Shown piece after piece: positions 14,032-25,519 of a stretch of DNA of 64,000 nt (position 1 is the first letter of the stretch; every line of letters begins with the position of its first letter). The stretch covers positions 11,976,804 to 12,040,803 of the forward strand of contig OX235277.1 in assembly GCA_944472155.2 (NCBI GenBank), in the 5' to 3' direction. Origin of the DNA: Trichobilharzia szidati (Eukaryota > Platyhelminthes > Trematoda > Strigeidida > Schistosomatidae). The position numbers and the translations under genes were made by a program. The notes beneath the pieces were generated by a model, which was given only the letters and a program-made list of their open reading frames with translations, did not search any database and was not told the DNA's origin.

Positions 14032-14095
14032 AAGTTAATGAAATAAGTGACGGTACCATTTTATTACGCAAAAACTGTTGTTCTTGCTTTATTCA
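14032..14095 (+). repeat. Right part of dispersed repeat split by the solo LTR
   Basis: Continues the plus-strand repeat of 13632-13748 through GACGGTACCATTTTATTACG and AAAACTGTTGTTCTTGC. Matches 45690-45765 and 23610-23665. Confidence 0.7.
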
Positions 14096-14259
14096 AATTA
14101 GAAACTTGTGCATTCTAAGTTTCGCAGATTTCCACACTCACTTTAGAACAATAAAGGTATGTATTATACGGCGGCCTGCTTAAATCTTGGGCTACCAAAA
14201 TTTTCATCCTACATATTGCATCTGTTTCCTCGGATTTATTTTATTTTAATCATTCAATT

Positions 14260-15939
14260 ATGTGTCCTAATCGTATTGTTTACTCTCGCGGTTATTTAAA
14301 ACGTTTCCAACCGGCTGATTTACTAGTTTCTAACAAACTTAAGAAAAAACCTCATGGTGGATGGCAACGAGCTTTAAAGCGTACTCCAATGCATTTGATG
14401 ATTGTTCCTGTGATTATGAGCACAAATTGCAGATCTCTACCAAACAAGATTAATTACTTGCATCCTCTATTATACTCAAATATATATTGTAATACTGATG
14501 TAATTACTCTTCAAGAAACTTGGCTGCACGATTCATATGACGATAATTTAGTCTCTTTACCTGACTTCACAATGTACAGACAAGACCGATGCAGCTCAAA
14601 GAAGAAGGGAGGTGGAGGTGTGGCCACTTTTATTAATTCTCAGTGGTCTACTGCCAACAACGTCTGCTTCAAATTCTCAAATTACAACATTGATTGTATA
14701 ACTGCTAAATGCCGACCCAAACACTTATCTAAGTATAAATGCATTTTTATCACAAATATCTATGTCACACCTTCTTGCAGTCCCTCAGAACTATCGATGT
14801 TTGCTGACGAATTCACTATTTTTGCTGCTGCTTCGTTTGGTAACTCCTTGTCTGTAGTAACTGGTGACTTCAACGCCAGTGACTACAGTTTTATTACATT
14901 GCTGGGTCATGAAAATGTGGTTAACTTCCCAACGCGACAAGATACTTCGCTTGATTTAGTATTCATGAATGATTCTGGAATATACGAAGCTCGTAAAAGA
15001 GCTCCACTCTCAAACTCTGATCACTGTATTGTACGAGTTCTACACAAAGTTTACGGAAAGTTACACAGAAAAGCCTTGTCTAACTTGTCCAAGAAAGTTG
15101 TTCACAGATGTTACTCAAATGAGAATGTACAACATCTTAGAAACATGCTCAGTGACACAAGATGGGATCTGTTTAATGTTTTTTCACTTGATGACACTAT
15201 CTCTAATATTACGTCTTATCTGAAATTCTGTTTTGAAATCTGCTGCCCAAAAGAAACACTATTCGTCAAATTCGACCATTTTTCCTCCCCTCAACTTAAA
15301 AAGCAGCGTAGAGAGAAGGAAAAGCAATATAAAATGAAAGATAAAAGTGGCGTAAAAAGAACTAACTTCCTTATCAAGTCTGAAATGCAGAGATTGAATG
15401 TTATATATAACCAGAAATTCATATCCTGCAAAAATGCTTCAAATATGTGGAAACTATTTAAGGAAATCACTGGTAGTAGGCAGATAAACAATATTCCGTA
15501 TTCTTCTGATGTATGTACTCTTAATAAATCTTTTATTTATTCTCCCTCAAATTCCATGCTTCCCAGTATCACTAGTGTTAATAATAGCCCCTTTCCAGGT
15601 TTTAACACAAATGATTTTCAAAAGTGCCTCAAGTCTCTGAACCCTTCCCAGAGCTTAGTTCCAGATCATGTACCTAGTATTATTTTCAAAAAGTGTTCTG
15701 ATATTCTATGTTACCCTCTCACTGATCTGTTTAACAAATCTTTTTCCAGTAATATTGTGCCTGGTGTTTGGAAAGACATTAAAGTTGTACCCATACCTAA
15801 ATCGTCTACTGGAGCATGTGTCAAATTTAGACCCATTGCTATTACCTCTCCTTTTTTGAAAACTATGGAGAAACTACTTCTACTTAGTCTTGTACCTTCG
15901 CTTAAATCCCTTAATGACCCAAAACAATTTGCCTATTAG
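14260..15939 (+). pseudogene. LINE A endonuclease and N-terminal part of reverse transcriptase
   Basis: 559 codons up to an in-frame TAG. The endonuclease (about residues 50-260) shows the family's motifs: TNCRSL, LQETW with catalytic Glu near 86, GGGGVATF, TGDFNASD near 202, SLDLVF and SDH near 253. The start of the RT follows (PDHVPS, WKDIKVVPIPK, FRPIAI). The endonuclease nicks target DNA to prime reverse transcription. The frame stays open upstream of the ATG to 14155, so this start is provisional. The stop falls at QFAY-stop-HSRST, inside the conserved RT fingers; the same frame continues at once, so the lesion looks like a single base change. Confidence 0.85.
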
Positions 15940-17067
15940 CACAGTAGAAGCACTTTAGATGCAGCTGCCTTCTCATATCATAACATTGCTTCCAGTCTAG
16001 ACAAAGGGGCTAAATTTGTTCGCTGTGCCTTCCTAGACTATACATCTGCTTTTGACTCGGTCCCTAGGGACATCTTATTAAATAAACTTGCTGCAAGTCA
16101 AACAGAATGTTGGGATGTTAACTGGTTACACTCTTATTTCTCAGAAAGAAAGCAGTACACCGTGTATAAAGGGAAGTCTTCCACTTCATTGCCTACTGAA
16201 GCTGGTGTCCATCAAGGCGCTGTCCTTTCTCTTTTTCTTTTTTCTTTCTTCTTACATGACTTGCCTCAGTCTGATGAAATAAACTTTGTGAAGTACGCTG
16301 ATGATTTAACAGTTTCAATGGCTGTTAACTCCCAGCTAGATTGTACCAAAATAAATATCTTTCTGTCAGGAGTCAGTAAATGGTCTGAGTCTAATGTTCT
16401 TAAACTGAATCCTTCTAAATGTCAAACTGTTAATTTCAGCTTAAGATGTAAACGACAGTTAAATGAAGCCGTCGATTCTCATGAGAGTTGTAAGATTGAT
16501 GACAATGATATAGGAATTAAATCAGAAATTAAGTATCTTGGGCTTATTCTTTCTTCTGATGTCTCCTGGTCTTCCCATGTCTCAGCGATCTCCAGTAAAA
16601 TATTCCGCCTGACATTTTACATTAAGAAGAAGTTAAGGCACTTAGGTATAACTCAACCCCTTCTCTTACCGTTCATAAACTCTTGCATCCTACCTATTCT
16701 TCTTTATTGTTCACCCTTATTCTTTCCTGGTTTGCTTAAAAAGGACTTTGTCACAATTCATAGAATGCTGAAGACTCTCAGTAGGATGAGTGGTGTCCCA
16801 GTGGACTACATAGTTAACGTCGTTGTCGATAGGCATTTGACTTCAGGCAGTAAATTTGCTAAAGAGATTTTGTCTGACTTGGAGCATCCACTTCACCCTC
16901 AGCTTTCACCTTGCATCTCCTCAGGTAGAACAAGAAGTAACTTCAGAAAACTGTATGCTCGCACGTCTAAGTATAAAAATTCTATGATAACATACTTGGC
17001 ACGTATTTTATGTGATGAAAATAGCATCAGGCGAGAATTGAGTAACCTTTTTTCATCTAGTAAATAA
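15940..17067 (+). pseudogene. LINE A reverse transcriptase, palm and C-terminal part
   Basis: Same frame as the preceding segment. RT motif A is FLDYTSAFDSV (catalytic Asp at 16036-16038), motif B is EAGVHQGAVLS and motif C is KYADDLTVS (YADD from 16294). The thumb region has KYLGLILSSDVSWSSHV and a C-terminal QLSPC segment shared with LINE B and C. All catalytic aspartates are present. An internal GTG at 16162 could start a shorter frame but would lack motif A, so it is not a likely gene start. Confidence 0.85.
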
Positions 17068-17574
17068 ACAATATCCTCCATCCATCCTTATATACCTTCA
17101 AGTTTTACTTCTATTATTTCTATTATATTTATGGTCCTGTTGAATCTTTGTTTTCACTTCCATAACTGCAAACACCAACTTATCTCTATGACTTCTGTAA
17201 TCTTTGTTTTTTCCCTCACCATATCATGTAAAGAGAACATTATATTCAATATTTTTAATCATGCAAGGATTTGTATACCGCTACGACAATACTGTGTGAA
17301 ACAAGCCCATGCCAATTTCCACTTGTATTATTATCACTACCTTAGCTGCTATCATTATTATTATTTCCATTTTATATGCTGCATGTTTTTTTATTTTTAT
17401 TTTTTTTAATATTAACCCTATTGTAAATGTAGAAAAATTTTCTGTGTGATTAATTTTATTTATAATTTGAGGAAATTAGATACAATATTGTGATTAATGC
17501 TGAAAATTCCATTCTGTATCACAAGTACTATTTTTGGAATTAAGTAAATCTTTATTATTATTGCTTATAATATT

Positions 17575-18466
17575 AAGGTGTATGCGTTACTCTTTGATCA
17601 CGAGAGTTTGAGTTTACAAAATGCTGTATATACTTCTTATAAATTCATTTACAAAGCAGCGTTGATCGGTCATGGTATGAAGAGCAACTTTGTGTTGTTT
17701 CATATCCTCCATGATAACAATGCAAGGTTACTAATGTGTGGAATATGGTCACTATACACGGATACTGTTCATTACATGTACCATGAGGTTGGTATGAATT
17801 GTTTGAAGACAACGAATGGATAGTTTAGAAGTGTAAGAATTCAATATATTACATAAGGTAATACAAAATTTTTATTTCAGGAGTTCAAAGAAGGATAAAC
17901 ATGTGATCAAACATTAATTTCTTTTGAAGATAAAGGATGTTGTGCATGTCTGTAGCAAAAATAAAGTGATATGTTTTCTTATAATTACAGATTAGGTTTC
18001 TTTGCCTCCATTTAGAATCCCTCAAGAATCAAATGTATTCATCACACCTTGAATACGATTTTAAATAACGTTTAACTATACCTAATGCGTCAGTTTTATC
18101 TTTTAAAATAAGACAAAGTGTGAGGCTTTTGATACAAGGTGGAGAGAGAAAATGTTCTTGCTTTACCATGCTTTGAAGAATTTCACAAATAAATGCCTTT
18201 TAATTTATGCAATGTAATTTTACTATGAAATTTGAAATGTTTAGTTATGCGGAGATGAAGATTCCACTGCAGTTATAGTTAGACGCCTATTGGTTGTTGC
18301 ATTTTTTAACAAAATATCACTAAACGTTTGACATTCAGAGTAACACTTCAGTACATGAACACGTCAGATGATCACTTTTTGGTTTAGGTAGCACAGACAT
18401 TTTATGAACCACACTGATCACAAACGAATGCTTAGTTAGCTGCTTTGAAAAAAATATGTCAGCTTT
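17575..18466. other. No gene recognised
   Basis: AT-rich gap between the 3' ends of LINE A (plus) and LINE B (minus). The frame at 17578-17823 has no recognisable motif. Confidence 0.45.
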
Positions 18467-18847
18467 CATAATAATAATTTGCTTTGTTCCAAAAACAGTA
18501 CTAGTGGTACAGTGTGGAATTTTCAGCACATATCTACAATATTGCATCTAATTTTATCAAACATTTAAAAAGAGTATTTCAAAAGATAAATATAAAGACA
18601 ACAACAACAAAAACAAAAAAACACAAAGATAATTTTAAAAATGCGAAAAAAATATCAAGAAGTAGAAAGGAAAATAAATATTATAATAAATAATGTCTCA
18701 GTATTGGGTAGTGGAAGCTATGATATGTTTATGCGCGGTGACAGTAAAGCTATAATCATACGAGAAGTTATGAAATAATATTTAAGAATGCTTATCGCCA
18801 AGAAGATTAGTTAATTTGGTTGAAACAACACTAAACAATCATAAAAT

Positions 18848-19130
18848 GACAGTTTACAGTTTACAATTTATTTAGGATATTGGGCTATATGTCTGTGTTA
18901 ATCCTTTCGATTTTTTACACACAGGAGGTCCAATCTCGCCTTGAATTGATCAACGGATGGCGCTGATACGACGTGTTCCGGTCGGGAGTTCCAATGGTTC
19001 ACAATCCGATGCGAAAAGCGGTTGTTTTTTATTTTCAGCTCTAATGCGGCGTTTGTAGTGGTAGTGTGAGTAATCTTGCATAATATAAAATTTTAAGGTG
19101 GTGACAATGGCGTTCACAAACAATGATTGT
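18848..19130 (-). mobile_element. 3' fragment of a LINE D-family element nested in LINE B
   Basis: On the minus strand it reads NNRFSHRIVNHWNS then PEHVVSAPSVD and LDLLCV, followed by the 3' end AAATTGTAAACTGTAAACT. This is the end of LINE D (55890-56062). Upstream residues differ (ALELKIKNNRFS against RLRLEIRFS), so it belongs to a related subfamily, not a recent copy of LINE D itself. Confidence 0.85.
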
Positions 19131-19380
19131 CAGTTAATATTGCCGAACAAAAAAAAACAACAATCACAAAAACTAATAATTACATGATGGTTAATGACAG
19201 GACAATTTTGTACTACTCATAGTGCTAATATAGTCAGAACCAGTAGATACACAAAATAAGGAATACAGTAAAGTACAAAAAAGAAAGCCAATGTTAATAA
19301 TTTAGGTAGCTAAGTATGTTTAAGATGGAGTTGACTATAGAATACAAAAAAAGAGAAAAATAAGAGACCCTAAAATTATG

Positions 19381-19995
19381 TTATTTATAACAAAGCAAGT
19401 CATAGGTTTCACACGTAACATTGTCTCTGTCACTTAGAACACGGGCCAAGTATGGTATCTTTGAGTTCTTGTACTTGATTGTACCAGCGTAGATTATTTT
19501 ATACTGATTTGTGGTTCTGCTTGATGAAACACAAGGCGAGAGTTGGGAATAGAGGGGGTGTTGGGGGTCGTAGAGTATGGTTTTACACCATTTTTCGCCT
19601 GTATTCAGATGCCTTTTAACTAATGTAGTGACAAGCTGACTGAGTTTTACACAACTAGTCCTAGTGACTACCTTCAACATCCTTCTCAGGATGATATAGT
19701 CTTTTTTCAGTAGACCAGGAAAGACCAACGGGGAGCAGTAAAGTAGAATAGGTAAGATACAAGAGTTGACAAATTGTAAAAGTAGAGGTTGGGTGATTCC
19801 GGATTGTATTAGTTTCTTAATGTAGTAGGTAAGACAGAACACTTTCTTAGAAATCGGTAAGATATCAGATGTCCAAGTAAGGTCGGAAGACAGAACTAGA
19901 CCAAGGTATTTTGCATTAGACCTAGTTTCAATTTTAGTCCCCTCAATGCAACAGGCTTCATGAGTACTTACAAGTGTTTGTAGATCTCGTTTCAT
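19381..19995 (-). pseudogene. LINE B C-terminal reverse transcriptase remnant
   Basis: 204 codons resembling LINE A residues after the catalytic palm: KYLGLVLSSDLTWTSDI, ITQPLLLQFVNSCILPILLY, FPGLLKKDY and QLSPCVSSSRT. Catalytic motifs A to C are absent because the element is 5'-truncated, so no active polymerase can be made. The first Met is not a natural start. Confidence 0.85.
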
Positions 19996-20281
19996 GATAT
20001 ATGAGTAATGTTAAAATACATATAGTCTTCTTATCGTCATAGGTTTAAAAACAATTTAAATGGATCCAACTTTGTTCAAATGTTGAGGAAACCATTGATT
20101 GATATCAAGTGCTTGCCCCTTAAGTGGAACATGAGCAGGAAATGATGAGTTGCATGTGAGTTCAAGGGCGAAAGGAAGAAGATCTTTTGAGGAGAAAACG
20201 AAAGCTAAATGAAAATTGTAAAGAATAGTATTTTCCAGTCGAATATTACTGTTAAATAACCTGAAGGACAAGATCCCGCAG

Positions 20282-20615
20282 TTGACCAACTCTATGTGTG
20301 TTTATCAATTCACGTGCTCGTGTGGAGCTAAGTATGTCGGTCGTCCGACTCGAGCGGTGTCCAAGTGGGTGAAACAACACTACCTTGTATGGTTACGAAG
20401 AGGTGGTAGAGTAGTGATAAGAAGCGCTATCGTTGAACATCTGCTCAATTATGATCACCCTATCTCTATCGTCTACGCCTTTAAAGGCATCTAGTGAGAA
20501 AAGTAATTTACTCAAATCACTACGTACCCGACTCATCTGCATTGCTGTAGCTTTGGCAATCGAAAGACAAAAACCAAATCTCTGTATTCAGGAAAAGTTC
20601 GTTCAACCCCTCTAA
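20282..20615 (+). pseudogene. PLE GIY-YIG endonuclease remnant (frameshifted)
   Basis: CVYQFTCSCGAKYVGR carries the GIY-YIG core as the variant K-YVG, with a Cys pair before it as in other PLE copies here (CIYQFKCSCGASYIGS at 27.5 kb). The expected Arg/Glu-His region is altered (WVKQHY in place of R..EHH). A frameshift separates the C-terminal LCIQEKFVQPL segment. Confidence 0.8.
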
Positions 20616-21050
20616 CTTTCATGGCCTTAATCCCTTTATGCTACAATTTGTTAATCCCTAATCATATTTTGCCTCTACCTATTTTTCGTCTTGTTTATTC
20701 TATTTGCATACGCTTTCTTTATTACGCCAACTTTAAATATTATTAATCTAATTCTGAATTTTCACCGGTATTACTTCACTTGTCATTCTAAATTAATTTT
20801 GTTTTGCAAAGTTGAATTCTATGTTATCGAATTTCTCACAATGCTACGTGATGTTTATAATTTTATTTGATTTGCCTACTAATCCTATAATTTCACACGC
20901 TTTCCAAGTCCTATACACCCTATGAATTGTTCTATATACGACACTTATTGTTTTGCCACTTGACATCTATGATTATAATCACAAATATTTAAATTGCATC
21001 TCATACTATTATTTTTTATGCATTCACACCTTTGATTCAATTCTCCCACC

Positions 21051-21250
21051 TGTGCGTCGGTGGCACAGTGGTTAGGACTCTCGCCGACCATGCACATGGT
21101 CCGGGGTTCGATCCCCTGCCGGCGCACACCCGATATCTATGGTATGCCTGAATTTGGGCAACCGATATCCATGCTGAAAATTCCATACTTGTACTGAAAA
21201 TACGGTGTGGAATCAAGCTGTAAATCAAAAAAAAAATTAAAAAAAAAAAT
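21051..21250 (+). repeat. tRNA-headed SINE, type B (poly(A), LINE A-like tail)
   Basis: A very well kept head: A box TGGCACAGTGG (21061-21071) and B box GGTTCGATCCC (21105-21115). The tail contains ATCCATGCTGAAAATTCCAT and ends in an A-rich run. Sixteen bases, ATGCTGAAAATTCCAT, are identical to the 3' end of LINE A. The insertion interrupts the PLE 3' UTR between CTCCCACC and ATAATTTCTTG; the unbroken counterpart is on the minus strand near 59340-59380. Probably one of the younger insertions in the window. Confidence 0.85.
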
Positions 21251-21559
21251 AATTTCTTGAAAACCATATATATACGATTGTACAGTTTGATGATAAATTC
21301 GTTGTTGAAAAGAGTCTCTTTACTGAATCACTTGTTTTGATTTTCTATATGTCACAATGGAAATTTTCCATGAATCCTAGAGTCAGGTAGAAAAAACTGT
21401 AATAAACAGATTTAAATGGAGGTGTGCTGCTAATCGCTTTGTTGCACTTTGCAAACCAAACGAAATAATAATAGCAACGTTTGGTGCTATAAGATAATCC
21501 AAGTATGCAGAACGTAGGAGTCATGTGAATTTCCTGTCGCCCTATATAGATTCAGTTCA

Positions 21560-22640
21560 CAATCTGTTTTTGCGTTGCAAAGAGACTTTAAAGTATATAT
21601 GGCCTTTGGTCAAAAGTGTGGTTATAACTGCCTTCCAAATGTGACCTAACAAACAGCGACTTTTGAATAGATAGATGACATATTAGATATGACTCTAAAT
21701 ACTTTTCTGTGCAAATGGCAGAATGAAAATGGTTATTTAGCGGAAATTTTAGCTGAATTTTGATAACTACAATAAGCTGATTATAACATGTCATATGATT
21801 TTCTTCAGAAAACCGGAAAGAATGATTGCTGATGATATTAGACGACTAAAAGCAATCGACAGGAAGCCTTGGATCTAGGTTTTGTGCTAGTTGACACTCA
21901 CCAGTCAGCAAAGCTTATATGAAACCTAGAAGGAACTCGTCCTTTCTGAGATTCGAAACCGCGTCAACCAGTTCTGCAGTCATAGACGTTTCTATTGTGC
22001 ATTTCATGCGTGCAGTTGACCACTTGTAGGAGTGTATTGAATACTTTCGACTGAGCGCTAATTAGTGACTAGCTCAGTTGTAACGTCTCTGACTGCAACA
22101 CTAGGTGACGTGGGCTTGAATCTCAGAAGGGACATGAGTTTCTTCAGGGTGATTGCAGAAACACCCTGCTGGTTAACAGAAGTTTGTAGCTGTAAATCAA
22201 CTTCATAATTTAATATTTTCAAGGAATTCTGTTGCTCATATCATTCTATAATAACAGATAATGTAATGTCAAAGAAATAATTCATACAAATTTCCACTTA
22301 AAAAACAACAGATTTGCCCAACATCATTGGAGTAAAGATGAACAGTTTAGAATTTCAGATAGTTGAACTTTTCACAAATGCAGATTGAGGTGAATTATGG
22401 CAGATGAATACCAGAATGTAAACAATAGGTTCTTTACAATTTAGGTCATCGTGTGAAATCCTCTATTCCAAACGGCTGTATATATCAGCAGGGGGCAATC
22501 ACATCTCTCTGCGCTATGAAAGAACGATAGGCAAACCAATAGTTAAGGTACTCGAAAGTGTGCGATTATTCCTGTTAAATTTTTCTTAATTATGCTGAAT
22601 TGCATTTCTTTCTTTTATCCACTTGAAAACATGCTTAACA
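21560..22640. repeat. Old segmental duplication, copy 1
   Basis: Pairs in direct orientation with 25520-26290. Shared landmarks in order: GACATATTAGATA, TGTAAATCA followed by TATTTTCAAGGAATTCT, GGTGAATTATG and GTCATCGT. Copy 1 has about 330 extra bases (about 21800-22175) with a weak tRNA-like motif (TAGCTCAGTTG at about 22070). Confidence 0.6.
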
Positions 22641-24309
22641 CAAATTGGACATTGTGATTTTCAGTAGTGATAATTATAGAAGACAATTTAACCAAATCCA
22701 TATCTTGTGTAAATACTCATTTACATAGTGAAATATTAGTAGTCATAGTGATATGAGTGAATGTGGTTATTAAAATATAGGATCAGACTTCAAGGAGGTG
22801 AATTAATCAATGCATGGTGCTAGAAAAATTCGTACATATATATAAATTGGAACGATGTATATGCAAGTAAATTAAAGCCCCTCAATCAATGTCTTAGTTA
22901 GGCTTTCTAGTTTCGTGTTCATCGATTTGTTCACCTGCTCCTGCAGAAAAACATAGACATATAATTATTTTCAAACATATTCCACTTATTTTGAGACCAC
23001 TCTCAAGGCAAAAAATGCTTATTATTGTGCTATTACAAGGCATCTCCTTGATACGGTGGCAACTGCGGAATCCATTAAAATTTTAAGTAGACAGGAAAGC
23101 TCGATTCTTCTCAAGATTGAGGAGTCGATCTCCATCAATTGCCAGAACCTGGACTCGTGTGTTCAGAAAGAGGTGATTATCAGTATTTAATTGCCCATCC
23201 TGGCAACTGGACTTCTTCATTCTCTCTTTTATTTGGTTACATAATCTCTGGCTCTAACCTCAAGTCGCTTTGATATAGTGTAATTTTACTTCTCACTTAT
23301 TTCTATGATTTGAGTTGAACTCAGTATATTATTACCTAATATATTAATCTGTCATTATCTTATGCACAACTCATCTTTATTACGTAACGACCACTTTTAC
23401 CATTGTATGGAAACATTTACTTCTTTTAAACTTGAAATGTCTGTGTAAAATCCATATAAGAGTAATTTTCTGAGCACTGCTCACTAATTCTGGAACATTC
23501 TTTCAAATGACATCATATAAAACTTGCGAGCATGTTAAAACGTTTTCGCTTATAAAATTATTAATTTATTTAGCTGTAAGCGGATGATGAGAAGCCAACG
23601 AAATAAACAGTGGTGGTACCATATTATTCTGCACAAACCACTGTTGTTCATGCTCTATTCAAATTCATCAAGTGGAATAAATTTAAGAAGTTTCTGAAAA
23701 ACCACCCTTAAACTTGACTGAGCAAAGGAGACCGTGAACTTATTAATTAATTCAGCTATATTACTACAAGCTGGTAGATAATTACCATACAGATGTTAAT
23801 GCTTCCTACAGAACCATCTACAAAACCGGACCGAATCTGCGAAACGTTTCACTGGTACACATGCCATGAGTAACTAAAGCTTTGATAAAACATATAGTAA
23901 AGACAGAAATTCGCTCACAAAAACAGTGTGTACGATCTCTTCCGTTACCACGGTCCTAATTCTGTAGCATAATTTGCAAACCTTCTTTATTCTACATTGT
24001 TCCATCTTGCTTCCTTTTTATTTCACTGCATGTTGACAGATTTAAACATTTTCCCTATTGTATTTTATGGATGGATGACATTTAACTCATCTTGTTTTCT
24101 TATCTTATTGCATCTGAACATGACAAATTCACATATTCACGCTTTCTATTATACTTTGTCTCCCTACCATCCAAACAATCATAGCTATTTAATTTTGTGC
24201 CGGGTTTTATTTATTTATTCATATTTCTACTAATCTATCTCATTGATATAAGAATAAAACTTGTGCACTATGGTAAAGTGTAATTCCATTATGGGTAAGT
24301 TTTGTTTTG
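22641..24309. other. No gene; fragments of two dispersed repeats
   Basis: About 22985-23300 is weakly similar to 45300-45520 (both contain CATCTCCAT and GTGTTCAGAAAGA-like stretches). 23575-23665 is a copy of the repeat at 45675-45765 (GATGAGAAGCCAACGAAAT, GGTACCAT). Nothing else is recognised. Confidence 0.4.
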
Positions 24310-24383
24310 ATAAAGTCTCACAGTGTTATACAGTAATGTTTACTGATCAGTAAACATTACTGTATAACACTGTGAGACTTTAT
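24310..24383. repeat. Perfect 74-bp palindrome with no spacer
   Basis: 24310-24346 and 24347-24383 are exact reverse complements, centred on ACTGATCAGT. The arms read AAGTCTCACAGTGTTATACA then GTAATGTTTACTGA. This sequence also occurs singly, diverged, near 36770 and 57730. Two copies of that repeat end have therefore met exactly head to head. The lack of mismatches suggests a recent event. Confidence 0.95.
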
Positions 24384-24800
24384 AAAAAAGTATATTCCAC
24401 TTAGGTAATTTCACTCACTATCAAACATTGACAGCTATGAAAATTAAATCATTCGCTGAAAACCTCATCCTATATGACTGGGGTGATGTAGGTGGTAAAG
24501 CAGAAAATAGTCATTGGAAAATTTAAGCGCTAATTAGGACAGTTTGTGAGTCTGCAATGGATTTCCTTTGTAGGAATTAAACAATTACTCTGAATGAAGA
24601 ATGAAACACATGCAGGAGCTAACATGTAAGAACTAACAACCTGACTATTGAATAAATTACCGAAAAACTTATACTAACATTATTATTCTCCATGGTTTTG
24701 AGATGACCACAAAGCCTTATACAACCCATCGCCATTTCACTCCATTCTACGCAGTCTTGTAAGCTATCTTCATGATTGCCCACTAGCTTCAATTTTATTT

Positions 24801-25035
24801 TTGCACAATCTCTCTGATGTCATTCCCGGATGGTTGACTCGTTCTTTCCCGTTCAAGACCCACTCTAAAGACCGCTTGAAGCGTGACAACACTCAATGGT
24901 TTCCTCAGCATATATCCAGTCCGCCAATATTTTCTCATGCTTACCTGTTGGACAAATGTTCTTGGTTGGTTCGACGCTTGCCAGAGTTACGTATAGCTTA
25001 TCCTTTTCAGCCACTCATGGGATCTTAAGATAAAT
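24801..25035 (+). repeat. Dispersed coding-like repeat fragment
   Basis: The frame 24801-25028 reads DNTQWFPQH and CSWLVRRLPEL. A similar QWFPQH is read on the minus strand at 20056-20200 and WLVRRLPEL at about 13335-13400 (+). The family is not recognised. It lacks any catalytic motif I know; most likely repeat debris. Confidence 0.4.
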
Positions 25036-25079
25036 TAACGGTTGATATTATCATAAGTTTTTAATCAATATGATAGAGT

Positions 25080-25260
25080 GCATTCTCGGACAAACGCAGA
25101 GGAAACCGTTGGGTCACATCACGTGCTAGACCCTAGAGTGGAATCCAAATAGGAAACGATAAGTTAGGTAGTGGTTCAAGGGTGAAGTGAAGGAGGCGAG
25201 GATGAAGTGAAAGCTATTTGGCGGTCATGTTTGCAGCCAAAACGTCTACAGAAAATAGAT
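25080..25260 (+). mobile_element. Possible RTE-clade LINE tail, strongly decayed
   Basis: Reads QRKPLGHITC-stop-TLEWNPNRKR, similar in order to the C-terminal tail RLSNVIACEALDWSPNGQRR at 58870-58930. Stops interrupt it and no RT motif is present. The short length makes this tentative. Confidence 0.35.
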
Positions 25261-25519
25261 GGAAATGGAGATGTGTGGCTAAACACTTCATTTTGCCTGA
25301 TAGCGTAGGGAATAATCATTGTAATGTGTCTTGTAAAATGTGGCTCAAGAAAAGATAGAAATTCACAACGTAGCACTCAAAAGTAGCATCATATGAATTT
25401 AATTGGACACTAGTCCACAACTAGTGTAATGTGTTTAGTCCTATCTTCGGTGCAGACTGAATTACATAAGTCACTTTTACCAGTACAACGACCTAATTGC
25501 AACAGTTATATGAATTTAC

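Larger units (their letters stand above)
14096..17570 (+). mobile_element. LINE A: CR1/Jockey-like non-LTR retrotransposon
   Basis: One long reading frame (14260-17067) encodes an AP-like endonuclease followed by reverse transcriptase, broken only by TAG at 15937. A 3' UTR of about 500 bp follows, ending near 17499-17560 with ATGCTGAAAATTCCAT and an (ATT)n-like tail. The same 3' end occurs in LINE B (18467-18540) and LINE C (37141-37210). No ORF1 is visible upstream, so the copy is probably 5'-truncated just after the solo LTR and repeat. The 5' boundary is approximate. Confidence 0.85.
18467..20030 (-). mobile_element. LINE B: 5'-truncated relative of LINE A
   Basis: The 3' end (18467-18540, with TGCTGAAAATTCCA on the minus strand) and the C-terminal RT region match LINE A. 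The copy begins downstream of the YADD motif, a typical 5' truncation. Its 3' UTR is enlarged because a fragment of the LINE D family is nested at 18848-19130. Confidence 0.85.
20240..21345 (+). mobile_element. PLE 3' fragment with GIY-YIG domain, split by a SINE
   Basis: About 20255-20494 reads NLKDKIPQLTNSMCVYQF, TCSCGAKYVGR and VEHLLNYDHP, a Penelope-like GIY-YIG endonuclease. After a frameshift near 20490 it continues to KPNLCIQEKFVQPL (ends 20615). The 3' UTR matches the minus-strand PLE at 59250-59870, ending in the conserved GTTGAAAAGAGTCTC motif (21301-21320). SINE B is inserted at 21051-21250. RT is absent. In PLEs the GIY-YIG domain is the nuclease that opens the target; here it is inactive by decay. 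Confidence 0.8.
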
